Shown: positions 23,285 to 34,497 of the stretch, one piece after another
Numbering within the stretch: the first letter of the stretch is position 1
How the letters are laid out: the number at the start of each line of letters is the position of its first letter
Assembly (NCBI GenBank): GCA_033032175.1
Contig: CM065326.1
Location: forward strand, 11,612,001-11,676,000
Source: Saturnia japonica
Lineage: Eukaryota > Arthropoda > Insecta > Lepidoptera > Saturniidae
Reading direction: 5' to 3'
DNA: 64,000 nucleotides
Notes under the pieces: model-generated
Database searches by the model: none
What the model saw: the letters and a program-made list of their open reading frames with translations, nothing else
Told to the model about the DNA's origin: nothing
Program-made: the position numbers and the translations under genes

Positions 23285-23520
23285 ACAAAGAAAACCAACT
23301 TTAATGGTTTTGAGGAGTGTCGCAGTTTATCTTCGAATTCGAAGGTCCAATTTCAATGAAATGAAAATGGGACCACCCTTGAGGTATTCCATATCAAACA
23401 AAAAAATAAGCATCCAAATCGGTTCATAAACAAAGAAGTTATGACTGAAAATACATTTTTAAAAATGTGAATTCGAATTGAGTATATAACCTCCGTCTTT
23501 TTTTGATGTCGGTTAAAAAT
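23285..23520 (-). repeat. Interspersed repeat P
   Basis: Reverse of 47858-48060. On its own strand it has ACTCAATTCGAAT, TTCTTTGTTTATGAACCGAT, a GGGACCAC-type core and CTTCGAA near the end. Copies are at 23285-23520 (-), 28060-28290 (+), 47858-48060 (+) and 50435-50690 (+). It is non-coding. Confidence 0.6.
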
Positions 23521-23724
23521 TTAGTTCTATTTACCGAGAATAGAACCCCAGATATCTGGGATTACAATCGAATCAAAACTACAACGTAATACACTTTTTA
23601 CTTACAATTTATTTATTTTATTGCCCTTTGACACCTATGAAAAGGGTATATTTATTTTCTGTTGATTAGTATAGAAAACAGATTGATCGAAATTACGTTT
23701 TTTTTTTTTTTTTTGTTTTATAGT

Positions 23725-23945
23725 TGAATATTGTGGCCACATTCTCACGTGATGGTGACACGCTAAGCCTAGTGGGGAATTGGCTCTCAATTGCAGCAGT
23801 CGGAACATACATATAGATGCTTGGAGACAGACTTTTGACTTGAGGGTGGTAGCTAGCCAGGCGGATATTAGAAAATGCCATAACTCGCTATGCTATGTTT
23901 TCATCGCGATGTTTTCTTCTCCGAAGTCTCATTGATTTTGAAAGA
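23725..23945 (-). repeat. SINE-C
   Basis: Starts on the plus strand at ATTGTGGCCACATTCTCACG and includes the GGTGGTAGCTAGCCAGGCGG core. It stops within the CTTCTCCGAAG... segment, so the tRNA-like head is missing. Confidence 0.7.
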
Positions 23946-24422
23946 AATCTCAGTTTTTGTAAACCAGCCTAAGTTTGTTATTATAACATCGAGAGCTGGA
24001 ATTTAGTACAACAATAGTCTTCTGGAATAGTAATAAGCAACAGTGTATAACAATTCATATGTAATTTAGTGATAAGTTTCGTTATTAGTTATAATAAAAC
24101 AAGGCTCACTTAGTTATAGTACATAGCTGCATTTGCAAGTGCATCTTTTTTCATGCCAATTTTTAATGTTTAATGTTATAAAAACACCCACTGAAAAAAG
24201 GTGTGGACCGTGAGTCCACAGATTTGTATTTAAAAAAAAAACAATTAAACTCAGATAATTTAAGAAAATGTGAAATGTATATCGAACGTCACATACAACT
24301 TGGGTATCTTCAAAAACCATGTTTGAAATAGGTAATCGCCTTTTGAAAGTTTGGAAATTCATTGCTGCTTAACTAAAGATTCAAATGTTCTAAATTATAC
24401 TATAATTATCTAATCATAGTTG

Positions 24423-24752
24423 CTAGCGGTCGCCTAATGATCGAAATTCGACAGGCTACTTTTTAATCATAGAGTATTTTCTGTTTGAAATTTGCAGTAT
24501 GAACTTAAACAATGAATATTATATAATTTGTTGTCACTTTTCATTGAGTGACAATGTCAATATCTTGGGTGGTCTAAGTTCAATGGCACTGGTCGGGTTA
24601 GGATTCGTAGTATTAATTTATTTTATTTAATATATTAATCTTTCTGCACTCCTTCTGCATATAAACTTTAACCATGCCAAATCTCACAGTATTCGGTGCA
24701 CGCATTACGCTTAAAAAGGGGTAGAAAGTTTTTGCTTCACGTATTAATAGAA
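24423..24752 (-). mobile_element. Helitron-like element HEL-5, second copy
   Basis: Same boundaries and order as 10849-11205. The palindrome near the CTAG end has decayed to TCGAAATTCGA. Confidence 0.55.
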
Positions 24753-24855
24753 TGATCTATAGGTGCTATAATTATGAAATTAAATATTCAAAACGCGATT
24801 ATCTCAAACATGGTTTTTGAAAATACCCTCTTGTTTGTGACGTGGGATATATAAA

Positions 24856-25061
24856 TCTATATAAATAAAACGATTGAAGTTGGTCGTTGTGCGCACATCA
24901 CCAAAAATCTACTGAATAGATTTTGACCAATTTTTACCAACAGGAAAAATTATCACGAAATCTTTATCTAATAAAAACTTATTAAAGTTTTAAGACTACT
25001 TTTTTTAAAATACTATGCGTTCTTCTGACGGTCATGCGAGCGGAGCCGCGGACACAGCTAG
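24856..25061 (+). mobile_element. Helitron-like element HEL-4
   Basis: It starts A|TCTATATAAATAAAACG and ends GCGGACACAGCTAG. An imperfect hairpin (TGCGA/CCGCG around GCGGAG) lies 7 bases before the CTAG. Other copies are at 29811-30046 and, 3' end only, 62095-62181. Internal landmarks are GTTGTGCGCA.CATCAC and ACGCGTTCTTCTG-like sequence. It is non-coding. Confidence 0.55.
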
Positions 25062-25420
25062 CTAATAATAATTTAGCTGATCCGTGCGAATACTTCACAT
25101 GCTATATTATGTAAACAATCTAACAACTATCGTATTAATTAAAACTATTGATAATAAGGGCGCCTTGAATATATCTTCATTAGCATCACCAGTTTTTAAA
25201 GTGAAACTTTTATTAGATCGTCTCAAAATTTTTGGTCTGTGTGTTGCATGTCGCGTGACGGTCGGCCGCGGAGTAGGGATGGCGGCGCCTATAGTTCGCA
25301 GCAACTGACCGTGTAGTGTATAGACTATTACTCATTTGTGAATTTTTAGTTAAATGTCTATAATGTGAAAAAAAGTTTCACTTTTACCGTGGTTTCACAA
25401 TCAATTTTTTTTTTATATGT
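25062..25420. other. Unassigned patch, GC-rich and open on both strands
   Basis: The stretch around 25240-25310 (GCGTGACGGTCGGCCGCGG, then GATGGCGGCGCC) is far more CG-rich than its surroundings. About 200 bp is free of stops on both strands. I recall similar sequence as a dispersed lepidopteran repeat but have no second copy here to prove it. Confidence 0.35.
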
Positions 25421-25700
25421 TTAGTATTGTGGCCACAATCACACCTGATCTTAAGTGACGATGTGGTCCGAGACAGTAGCACGCTAAACCTAGTAGAAGA
25501 CTGGCTCACAAGTGCAGCTACCGAAACACACCTATTGGTGTTTAGCGACAGATTTTTAACTTAAGGGTGGTAGCTGCCCAGGGAAGCATTAGAAAAACCT
25601 CTACGCCACGCTATAGATTCTTCACGATGTTTTCCTTCACCAGAAGTTCTGGCTCATTGCAGGGATTCGAACTCACGTCGATCGACACGGAATTCGTAGA
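25421..25700 (-). repeat. SINE-C, near full length
   Basis: Runs from the ATTGTGGCCACAATCACACC tail (plus-strand view) to box B GATTCGAACTC (25664-25674). The A box is lost. Confidence 0.75.
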
Positions 25701-26814
25701 TTAATTTTAAACTATTTATTTATATTATTTACTAATATTTCCTCAATAGCGGAGAATATAAGCTTTTAAATTATATTTGAATAATTAATTATGATGGAGA
25801 ATTAAAGGAGATAAGACGTTCCCAGGGAAAAACACCTTTGAGTAGTATAACAGGTATATTATATTATAAATTGGCTGAAATTTGAGTTTGTAAATACAGA
25901 GTAAAATTCATTTAAAACGGCAAAAGAGATTTTATTTCATGAAATATTCCAATGAACACACTATTTCATCAAATGAATCGTTCCAAAGAGGGTTCTTTTT
26001 AATTTATACATATATAATACGTAATAAAACCTACGGGACGCTAGTTAATATTAAATCGCTTACCTTTTCAAACGGGAGAATTTTTCACACAAACTTTTAT
26101 TTATTAGATACTCGTTACAAATATTTATTATAACACATTTATTTTAGATAATATTTTACTTAGTAATAATTACGTTTCTAAAACACATTACTTAAGTAAC
26201 GGTTTCTACGTAAATATCGGTGAAAATCGCCCTCCTACAAACGTCCAACAAGTCGCGGGGTCGGACGAGAACTGACTGCGAGAAAATGATGGAACACTCG
26301 TGTTCCATATTTGAAAATTGCTGAAAAGCGCATGTCTTCACTTGCACCTATCTATTCTACGTTCTAATTTCGTAGGGTTATGGTATATTTTTTTTAATTT
26401 AACATCGTTCGTAAGACGATCTTCGGCCAAAAATGCTATGCAGGTAACCAATCCGATGGTACGGAAAATTCGATTTATATCCTATGGGAATAATTAATTA
26501 TGTTTTTAATTATTTATTAAACGCGCAATGGCCTTAAGGGGTTAGCCATAAAACCTTTTTGGTTGTTTTATGTGCCTTAAGGAGTATTCATAGCTGGTCG
26601 AAGTTGACCGTTTTCCAATGCCTTTTCCTTTTAATGGGGTGGTATTTATGAATTTTCCATAGATTTCTGTTAAATGAATAACGTTCAACGTGGTAGAGTT
26701 TTGCCCTTATACATGTGGAAATAATTTCAAAATAATGGGAAATTAATTGTAATGTTTTTCTCTTTTTAATCGTAGACATATCAACTTTGTTTAGCGCCAA
26801 TATTGGTGTCAATA
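25701..26814. other. AT-rich spacer, nothing recognised
   Basis: Only short chance frames. Confidence 0.4.
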
Positions 26815-27287
26815 AATCCTATTTGGAGCTTTTGGCGGGATCTCAAACTTGCATTTATTACTTTCGCTTATGTTTGTATTATTATTAAATTTATTTTCCT
26901 ATTGCACTACCGAAAATATTTTTTTACCACATTACCGCTGGTTAGCTGGTAGAGAATGCTTTATAGCATTACGCTCGCCTCTATACAAACTAAAAGTGTA
27001 ATAAATTATTCATTCATTAATTTAGTAGTTTTTGCTTTATATTCATAAATTTACGCATTTGACCATATATGATGTAATACAGGTAACATTTTGCTTGGTT
27101 ATTGTGCACAAGTGAAATTGATTGAAACTAAACAAATTGCTTACTGAACATTGACCAAGAATTCTGAGATGCGACAAAAGGAGCTACCATGTTGTTAGAA
27201 CACTGAAATAATCATAGGACAGGACTCTATCGATATTGACAGTAATAAAGAGGACTAGTTGCCAAGTTAAGAAGAAGAAAAAGAAGG
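26815..27287 (+). repeat. LINE-like tail J with nested tail I
   Basis: The J blocks TTTTGGCGGGATCTC (start) and AGGACTAGTTGCCAAGTTAAG plus AAGAAGAAAAAGAAGG (end) are separated by more sequence than in 59050-59275. The extra sequence contains tail I at 26928-27030. Confidence 0.5.
26928..27030 (+). repeat. LINE-like tail I inside tail J
   Basis: ATTACCGCTGGTTAGCTGG, then TAGAGAATGCTTTATAGC, ending in ATTATTCATTCATTAA. It matches 20397-20512 including the tail type. Confidence 0.6.
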
Positions 27288-27479
27288 TAATAATTAATTA
27301 TAGATAATTAATATTTTTATTATTACAATTTCTTAAAAGCATTGTTTTAGAGAAAGTTGTTTACGGAAACGTTGTTACGTACGCTGTGAATCTTCTAAAC
27401 ACAGGAAAGCTAATAACATTATGTTAATTATATTACAACTATGGTCCATAATGTGTAAAACATATAAAGTAATTTTATA

Positions 27480-27665
27480 ATAATAAAGAAAGAAAGAAAA
27501 ATAATCCAGCACACAACAAAACAAAAAAAAAACCGATAACAACAATAATAATAATTAGTAACGTGTCGTGGCAGGAATAAACAGGTCCCAGTCTCAGCAT
27601 AATTGCTATACTTAATCAGTGCAGCGCTGGTATTCTGACTGGGCCACATTAACATACATCACGGA
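27480..27665 (-). repeat. Retroposon tail M
   Basis: Second copy of the element at 14803-15100: AAGAAAGAAAGAAAAAT start on the plus strand, CCCAGTCTCAGCATAAT, and GTGCAGCGCTGGTATTCTGA. Confidence 0.55.
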
Positions 27666-28059
27666 CATCAATAAAATAAAAATAAAAACAAATAGTAAAT
27701 AAAATAAATTAATAATAATTGTTATAATGATGTAAACCTGGATTTTCTTGTGTTCACTACTTTCATTACGTTCAATGAATTAAACATTCATATTTATCTA
27801 TAATTTTATAATTCACAAACTTCAGGTATACACATTACAATCGTCGGAGATCTTTCCTGTACAGGTAAGAGTTGCCAGGCATGCAAAACACAAAATTACA
27901 TTATTCAGTGTTACAAGTATAAAATCATATAATTCAACAATAATAAAATAACATATTTTTAATATATGTTAGGACGCTGTAATAATCGATATTTTAAATA
28001 AACAGATGCATCGTCATGGCGGCGCTGGACAATAAGCTTGTCATATTGGGTTCGCTTTA
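27666..28059. other. AT-rich spacer, nothing recognised
   Basis: No supported feature. Confidence 0.35.
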
Positions 28060-28290
28060 ACTGGTTAATTTTTAACTGACTTAAAAAAAAGATGGCGGTT
28101 ACCTACTCAATTCGAATGTATATATATTTTTAATACATGTACAGCAATAACTATTTTGTTTATGAACTGATTTGGATGACTTCTTTTTTGTTGGATAGGG
28201 GATTTCATTGGCATTGGACCTTCAACTTCAAAATCATTAAAGTTGGGTTTCTTTTATGTTCAAAATTGTCTTATAAAATTAAACCTTCTT
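28060..28290 (+). repeat. Interspersed repeat P
   Basis: CTACTCAATTCGAATG, TTTGTTTATGAACTGATTTG and GGCATTGGACCTTCAACTTC follow the order of the copy at 50435-50690. Confidence 0.6.
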
Positions 28291-28323
28291 TAGACGCGTA
28301 TTTATTTAAATATGTTATCTTAC

Positions 28324-28462
28324 TCTATAATATTATAAAGGTGATAGTTTGTGAGTGTGTTTATATGTTTGTTATTTCTTCACTCTCAAAAATTCGGCAA
28401 GGAGGTATAACACCCTGGATTAATGTGTCTTTTAAATTATACGCGAATGAGACCACTGCTAG
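28324..28462 (+). mobile_element. Short Helitron-like fragment
   Basis: Opens TCTATAATATTATAAAG, like HEL-1 and HEL-3 starts, and reaches a CTAG followed by T at 28459-28462. There is no recognisable terminal hairpin, so the 3' boundary is doubtful. Confidence 0.35.
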
Positions 28463-28479
28463 TCAATATATATATACTA

Positions 28480-28690
28480 CTAGCTATACCCCACGGTTTT
28501 ACACATGTTCGATTTATTGGACCAACTCTCCTCAGCGTCCACTTTACCGACCATGTAGCTTATCGCTGTTCTCAATTCCTGTACTTGTACAGTTCTAGAT
28601 TGCTTAACTTCCATGGTTACTGCTCTGCTCTTTAGAGTTGTAGCGTGAATTTATATAGCCTAAAACCTGCCTCAATAAATAGACCATAAA
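28480..28690 (-). mobile_element. Helitron-like, HEL-3-type 3' end
   Basis: The minus strand ends ACCGTGGGGTATAGCTAG, a diverged version of the HEL-3 end (ACCGTGGGGCACAGCTAG at 36271). The body is poorly matched. Confidence 0.45.
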
Positions 28691-29284
28691 ATACAATAAA
28701 AATCATTTAAATGTAACAGTTAGTTCTAGAGATTAGCGCTTTCAAACAAACAAAAACCTATTGGTTAACCTTTTTTTTCTGATGTAGATTTTCTTAGAGC
28801 TTTGTATAAGACCAGCAAACGTGTTACTTATAGGGTGTGGTATGGACGACCCGTATCAATTTAGCATTTATATTATATTATAGATTATAATTAATTATAG
28901 ATTATTTTATTTATATTGTACATTACTACTACATAGATTAAATTCAGATTAAATAAAACGTGCATAAGTTCACAAGCACATTTATTTTCAAACAATAAAT
29001 ATGAAACAAATCCGCCGGTAAAAAACATAAAATTTATAAAAAACAGGGAAAAGTGACGCTCTCTACAACTTGCTAAAAGACCTTGGCCTGCCGTGAACTG
29101 CAGTAATTATATTTTAGAACGGATATCTAAAGCGGCATTAACAGGCTCTTGCCAAATCTGGCTTGGCAGGGAGGGTATTGCGAGGAGTCAAGGTGAGGGC
29201 TGATGTGCATCATAAAGAAGCCCCTTAAACCTACACCTGGGTCGCAAGTCCGGGGGCTGCTTGTGTTCCCTCTGTCTGCCACTG
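28691..29284. other. Spacer with an unrecognised GC-richer block
   Basis: 29050-29270 is GC-richer than its flanks (for example GCTTGGCAGGGAGGGTATTG). It has no long frame and no second copy here. 28785-28870 resembles 21965-22065. Confidence 0.35.
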
Positions 29285-29600
29285 TCTGTTATCATGTTCT
29301 TCTAGTATCGCTGAAGTAACAGAATACCAAACTTCGGCTCGATCAGGCCTGTGGAAGATGCCCACATCAATTTATTTACTAGAAAACACCTGATAATCTT
29401 CAAATGGGTAGATAATCTTCAAATTTTCTTGAACCATAACTAAGAATACTCTCGAATAAATCATCTTTCAAACAAAAAAAAACTAGATCAAAATCGGTTC
29501 GGCCTTTTGGGAGCTACAATGCCACAAACAGACACAGATACACACACACGTTAAACTTATAACAACCCATCTTTTTGCATCGGGGGTTGATAATCCACAA
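29285..29600 (+). repeat. Interspersed repeat L
   Basis: TGAAGTAACAGAATACCAAA, CTGATAATCTTCAAATGG and AAAATCGGTTCGGCC match 63355-63770. The CATTGAGACC head is missing. Confidence 0.6.
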
Positions 29601-29810
29601 AAGGAAAAATAAATCTGTTATTAATTGAAAATTTAATTATAAAAAGTTATCCAATGCATGCATCCCTGGTTTATCTTTCAGTTAACAGGTCATTAGAGAA
29701 ATTAAAACGTTGGGTTCCCAGCGGGCGAAGGATCAACTTACATTGGACGATTATAACTTTCTTTAGAGAGGGTATGTATGCACAGTATAGATAATGTACG
29801 GTAAGCATAT

Positions 29811-30046
29811 ATTTATATATACATAAATAAAATGCTTGAGGTTTGACGTTGTGCGCATCACGGATAAACTACTGGATAGATTTTGATAAATTTTTTTAGG
29901 TTACTCCTTAGATAGGTCCTTATAAAAAAAGTTATCACGATATCTTCATTCAACAAAAAGTTATGAAAGTTTTAAGAAACTACGATTTTTACAAATCTTA
30001 CGCGTTCTTCTGTCGTCCACGCTAGCGAAGTCGCGGGCACAATTAG
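29811..30046 (+). mobile_element. Helitron-like element HEL-4, second copy
   Basis: Matches 24856-25061: ACGTTGTGCGCATCACGG-like head and a CGCGTTCTTCTGTCGTCCA end. The terminal CTAG has changed to TTAG. The hairpin arms are CGCTA/TCGCG with one mismatch. Confidence 0.5.
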
Positions 30047-30409
30047 TATTCAATAAAATGTTCCAAATGCTATTCGTTACCCTGTACATTGTAAAATTTT
30101 GGAAAAAATAAAATTTATTTTTCTATCGGATTTTTATGAACTCAAGATCATAAAATCATGATTAAAACCATGGATATACGTAATTCTTATTTGGCTTTTT
30201 TCGTTGTAATTCTAGGAAAGTTATCAGAAAAATAAAAATGTAATAGGTGGCACCATGATTGGGGTATTTGACTATTGAAAATGGCATAACAATGTCTACC
30301 GGGCCAGCTAGCAAGTAATAAAATGTTATATTCATTGAAGTTTGAAAGCAGAGACACAAGGTACATAAGGTTTCTAAACTGCAAACCTTAACTTAACCTT
30401 AAAGCGTAC

Positions 30410-30560
30410 AGTGAAGAGATATTTACGCGGGCCAGCAACAGCAGCGACTGCCGATGGATTTAGATCTCACGGTGGTAGCCGTTGTGTTAGGATTGTATTG
30501 TGCTTATCATCAGAGACAGTAAAATCAATGTTCCGAGCTATTATAAAAAAACAACATGAC
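30410..30560 (-). repeat. Interspersed repeat N
   Basis: Uninterrupted minus copy: GTGAAGAGATATTTACGCGG, then ACTGCCGATGGATTTAGATC and CGGTGGTAGCCGTTGTG. Confidence 0.55.
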
Positions 30561-30687
30561 AAATCTATGATAATGAAGTTTACTTTAGAAGAAAGACTTT
30601 AAATAATAGGAATCCATCAAAAATCCTGAACTTTCCATGAAAAAAAACATGTTCACTGTGCCTTATGGTAAGTATAATGAAATTCAA

Positions 30688-30790
30688 AAAGAACGGTGAT
30701 CATAGAAATATCATAAATCCATCTGTCGTCACTGTCAAGCTAACCTGCGAGGCAGATGGCTACATTGGCAAATCCTGACACCTTACAAAG
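30688..30790 (+). repeat. Interspersed repeat N, fragment
   Basis: AAAAGAACGGTGATCATAG and AATCCATCTGTCGTCACTGT. It stands in opposite orientation to the N copy just upstream. Confidence 0.5.
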
Positions 30791-31320
30791 AGTCTGGTGG
30801 AAATATTTTGTTAGGAAAGAGAACGGAACTTACCAAGTACTCGCTATGTTATATCTCGTTGGTTCCACCACAATTTCATCTTGTATAGTTCTTTAAAATA
30901 CTTTAAATCGTAGTAATGTTTTTTTATCAATATAACTGATACACTTTCTTTACAGATTAAATGATTTGCGTGCGATGCGTAGCGGTCAGTTTTCGAGAGC
31001 GCGGAGTTGGCTGTTGCCGGTAGTGAGTTCTGTTTTTTTAAAACGTGTAAAGAATAGATACATTATAAACATACAGGTGGCGTTGCCAAAGTCACTGTGG
31101 TAGGTTTATCACCATGTGCACAGTTGTCACGAACCAGTACAGATTCTTGCCACCTCGCTTCATTACTCGATATACACTGGGTGATTCCGGAACGCGACAC
31201 ATCTCAGCATGCCACCATGCTGGTATTCACCTGGTGTATGATGGTTGCGATAGTCGTATCATACCATCCAGCTAAGCGATGAGATTTATGATTTTATCAT
31301 TATTTATGTCATTATTGTTA

Positions 31321-31678
31321 CTAGCGATTGCCCTAAGCTCGTAATTCGACCAGCGACATTTTGATCATAGACTATTTTCTGTTTGACATTTACAGTATTC
31401 ATAAACAATGAGTATTATCTGCATCACTTGCTGTTACTATTCGTTGAGTGACAATGTCAATATTTTGGAGGGTCTAATTTCAATGGCAATTGTCATGTTA
31501 GGATTCGCAGTATTAATTTATTTTATTTAATATATTAGTAACAAATATTATAGATAAATTTTAGCATTCTGCACTCTTTCTTGATATAAACTTTAACCAT
31601 GCCAAATCTCACAGTCTTCCGTGTACGCAATACGCTTAAAAAGGTACCGAAAGCCTTTGCTTCACGTATTAATATATA
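31321..31678 (-). mobile_element. Helitron-like element HEL-5, third copy
   Basis: Shares both ends with the copies at 10849 and 24423. All three are in the same orientation. The minus-strand 3' CTAG is followed by T. Confidence 0.55.
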
Positions 31679-31739
31679 AATTAACTATAGTGATTAATTT
31701 AATTCCATTGACTTAAAAATATTATGTGAAAGAAAAATG

Positions 31740-32012
31740 AAGCAATGATGGCTCAGTCAACGATCGACGTGTGTTCGAATCCCTGCAATGAACCTGAGCT
31801 TTTCATGAAGGAAAGCATCGTGATGAAACCATAGGCATGGTGGTAGGCCTTTTTCTTTGCCCGCCTGGCTAGCTACCACCCTCAAATAAAAAACTGTCGC
31901 CAAACTCAGTAGGTATGTTCCGGCAGCTGCACTTGAGAGCCAGTCTTCCACTAGCTTTAGCGTGTTACCATCTTGGGCCACATCGTCACTTAAGATCAGG
32001 TGAGTTTGTCAC
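31740..32012 (+). repeat. SINE-C with deleted A-box side
   Basis: AGCAATGATGGCTCAGTCAA runs straight into the CGATCGACGTG segment, so about 25 bases of the head are gone. Box B GTGTTCGAATCCC remains. The body is complete through CATCGTCACTTAAGATCAGG. Confidence 0.75.
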
Positions 32013-32015
32013 AAC

Positions 32016-32565
32016 GCTAAAACTATCACGATAAAAAAGGGAGACGCGGATAACCTAAATTGTGGATTAGATATACAATCTATAGCCGTCTTTCGCCTTC
32101 TCTCTACGTTATATCTTTATTATCTCTCATGTAACGAAATGCGCCTAAACGTGACGCTTCATTGAAATTTCACTCTCAATTCTCGTCCAATTATCGAATC
32201 GCTAGGTACCTAAGAAGTTTTACTTCAAAAATATCGTGTACATAAAATTATGTGAAGGAATATATTATATTATGTTGATTAAAATTACACTTTGTTATTG
32301 CCATACTATTCATTTCCTATATAATGTGTAGAGTTTGTTTACTTCTTACAATTGTCAAGAGCTAAGTTCACACTTACTTTTAAGTTCAACAATTACTTTG
32401 ACTTAGTAGAGAGGGCGCCGCGCCGACGCGACGGTACAGTATTTCTACAGTTAAATCTTGATAATTGAAAAGTGAAGTTTTATTTATGACTTATTTTATT
32501 GCCTGTTCTATATAATATTCACTCGAGAGTATATGGAACTCAGTACGTTGTGGGTTATCTTAATG
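32016..32565. other. AT-rich spacer, nothing recognised
   Basis: No supported feature apart from a short GC-rich patch at 32410-32435. Confidence 0.35.
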
Positions 32566-33115
32566 GCAGCTCCAGACTCACGCCGTGAACACCGTCTCAG
32601 ATTCCGTTCCGAGTCTTTTTTTTTTATGTCTGCGTCAAAAAGTTCGCAGCCGCGCCACGCAAACATCGCGAACGCTTATCCACATTCACGGCGTTGCAGT
32701 TCGACTCGTTATAAATTGAATATGCTAAACAACTAACACGGTATTGTAATAATTCTATTAGATGTTTCAATTATTCAACATTTGTTATGATATTATTGCC
32801 AGATTTGACGGTACTTTAGGTAGGTGTATCATGTTAAAACAAAAATGTCTAAGCATAATAACTCGTTCTGTTGCAATGTAAACTCGTTATCCACCATCTA
32901 CTTTTTCTTTGTTTTTTTTTTTTATCTTTATTAAGTAAATGATTATAAAATGCCTTTGCACATAGATTCAAAGATGCAGCACCTGAAGTTACGTCCATTT
33001 AGTACGAGTGCGTGAACCCAAATGTGAACATTGCGACTGTGAAGACCAGTTCGCATCGCGCTGAGTTCACGGCTTGAATTCTCGCCGCGACTTCACGGCG
33101 CGAGTCTGGAGCGGC
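32566..33115. mobile_element. Possible 550-bp foldback or MITE-like element
   Basis: Imperfect 24-bp inverted arms lie at 32566-32589 and 33092-33115, 22 of 24 matching, around the core CTCCAGACTC.CGCCGTGAA. The ends beyond the arms are not well defined and no target duplication is obvious. It is non-coding inside. Confidence 0.4.
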
Positions 33116-33224
33116 TATAAAATCTTTTATTACGGTGTTATAGTTAGTATTTAAAAGCAATATGTATACCAGGTAAATTATTAAGGTAATTTAAGAAATC
33201 AATGATAAAAGTAATGCATTCATT

Positions 33225-33300
33225 GACACCATTCCAATAAACCCAAACACGATATATGTGTGACACCTGTTTCTACCACAAAATAGCAGGGCTTGCACTA
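33225..33300 (+). repeat. Interspersed repeat L, head fragment
   Basis: CATTCATTGACACCATTCCA and AACCCAAACACGATA match the start of L (63375-63410). Confidence 0.45.
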
Positions 33301-33480
33301 CTTTGTTCCTATATGAAGCGTTGGGCGATTGGAATTTATTGTCCGGCAACGAACACAGGTAAGCAATTTAACAATAAGTATGTTTATACTGCTTATAATA
33401 TTATTATTTAATTAATATAGAATTTCGGGAGTAACTAGTGAAAGCTAACTAAACTAAGAAGTGAAAGCTGAGTGTGGTAG

Positions 33481-33903
33481 AAAAATCATGAAAGTAAAAT
33501 AAATGCAGTAGAAATGAGAGCGCTAAGAGGTGTGTTAGGAGAGAAATTGAGTGATAGTATAAGAAATAGTGTGGTAAGAGAACTTTGTTGTGTGAAAGAA
33601 GATTTAGTCACAGGGGTTGAGAAAGGGATGCTTAGATGGTTTGTGCATGTTGACAAAATAAATGAAAGAAGAATTACTAAACAAATTTATAATGCGAGTG
33701 TGAAAAGAAACGTTGGAAGAGGAAGGCCTAGACGAACATTCATCGATCAAATCCGAGACGTTCTGAAGAAAGGTCAGGTCATGAGTACTCTAAACCGACG
33801 AGCATGCATGAAAAGATTAATGAATGTTGAAGATGCGAAAGATGTATTCCAGGATCGTAGCAAGTGGAAAGACGTGGTCTCTGCCTACCCCGTTGGGAAA
33901 TAG
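33481..33903 (+). pseudogene. Non-LTR retrotransposon reverse transcriptase, C-terminal fragment
   Basis: The open stretch runs from just after a TAG at 33478-33480 to the TAG at 33901-33903. It reads KNHESKINAVEMRALRGVLG, then GMLRWFVHVDKINERR, GRGRPRRTFIDQIRDVLKKG and RACMKRLMNVEDAKDVF, and ends SAYPVGK. This matches the conserved tail after the polymerase domain of RTE-like LINE pol proteins. The catalytic domain is absent, so this is a typical 5'-truncated LINE insertion and cannot make a working enzyme. The frame is unbroken for 140 codons, which suggests moderate age. The methionine at 33514 is internal to the ancestral protein, not a natural start. The RTE assignment is by remembered sequence style; the clade is uncertain. 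Confidence 0.8.
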
Positions 33904-34033
33904 GCGTGATTTATGTATATATGTATGAATAACTAAATAAATAGTCCAGCTATATACGAGTAGGTACTGTTGATCATAGTGTGGCAGATGATGGTTAAAA
34001 TAAACACATATATCTCATAGTAGGTACCTAAGG

Positions 34034-34490
34034 CAAAGTTCGCACTACGGTTTTTCCAGCAAGCGGTTTACCGATATACCGCGAAACCGCGCGAGACACA
34101 CATACTATGATGAAAAACCGCGAAACTGCCCGCAATTTACACAGTTTGAAGATGGATTTTAAGAGTGCAGCATGTATTGTTGTTCGAATACTAAGAAATG
34201 AATAAAGAATACGTCAAAGTAAATATCCCATTCAATAACCGTAGACTATCAACACTTTTCACGGCGGACTGCCAAATACTGGCCAAGAAACCGCCCGCTG
34301 TTAGCGCGTAGTATTAGCCAAATAAGTTCTATGAAATACAAAATATCGGTGCGATTTTTACCCGAGAGTCATTCATGGTTTTAAAATCAGTCGAAGGTAT
34401 AAACCTTTTGCGACCGCTTATATCAGATTTCTTGACTCATAAAATAACACGGTTAAAAACAGCCGCGGTTTAGCTTTAGTGCGGCCTAAG
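34034..34490. mobile_element. MITE-like element, 457 bp, 7-bp target duplication
   Basis: CCTAAGG occurs at 34027-34033 and again at 34491-34497. The element ends read inward as CAAAGTTCGCACTACGG and, on the other strand, CTTAGGCCGCACTAAAG. These are imperfect terminal inverted repeats sharing CGCACTA. There is no coding capacity. Non-autonomous hAT or a related family is likely, but the 7-bp duplication (hAT usually gives 8) leaves this open. Confidence 0.6.
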
Positions 34491-34497
34491 CCTAAGG

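Noticed and set aside
25084..25308. Paired plus and minus frames as real genes
   Set aside because: There is no recognisable motif, start context or splice signal, and open frames on both strands are expected in a GC-rich patch.
28137..28598. A 153-codon plus-strand protein
   Set aside because: The frame crosses repeat P and two Helitron-like fragments. Its translation is low-complexity and resembles no family.
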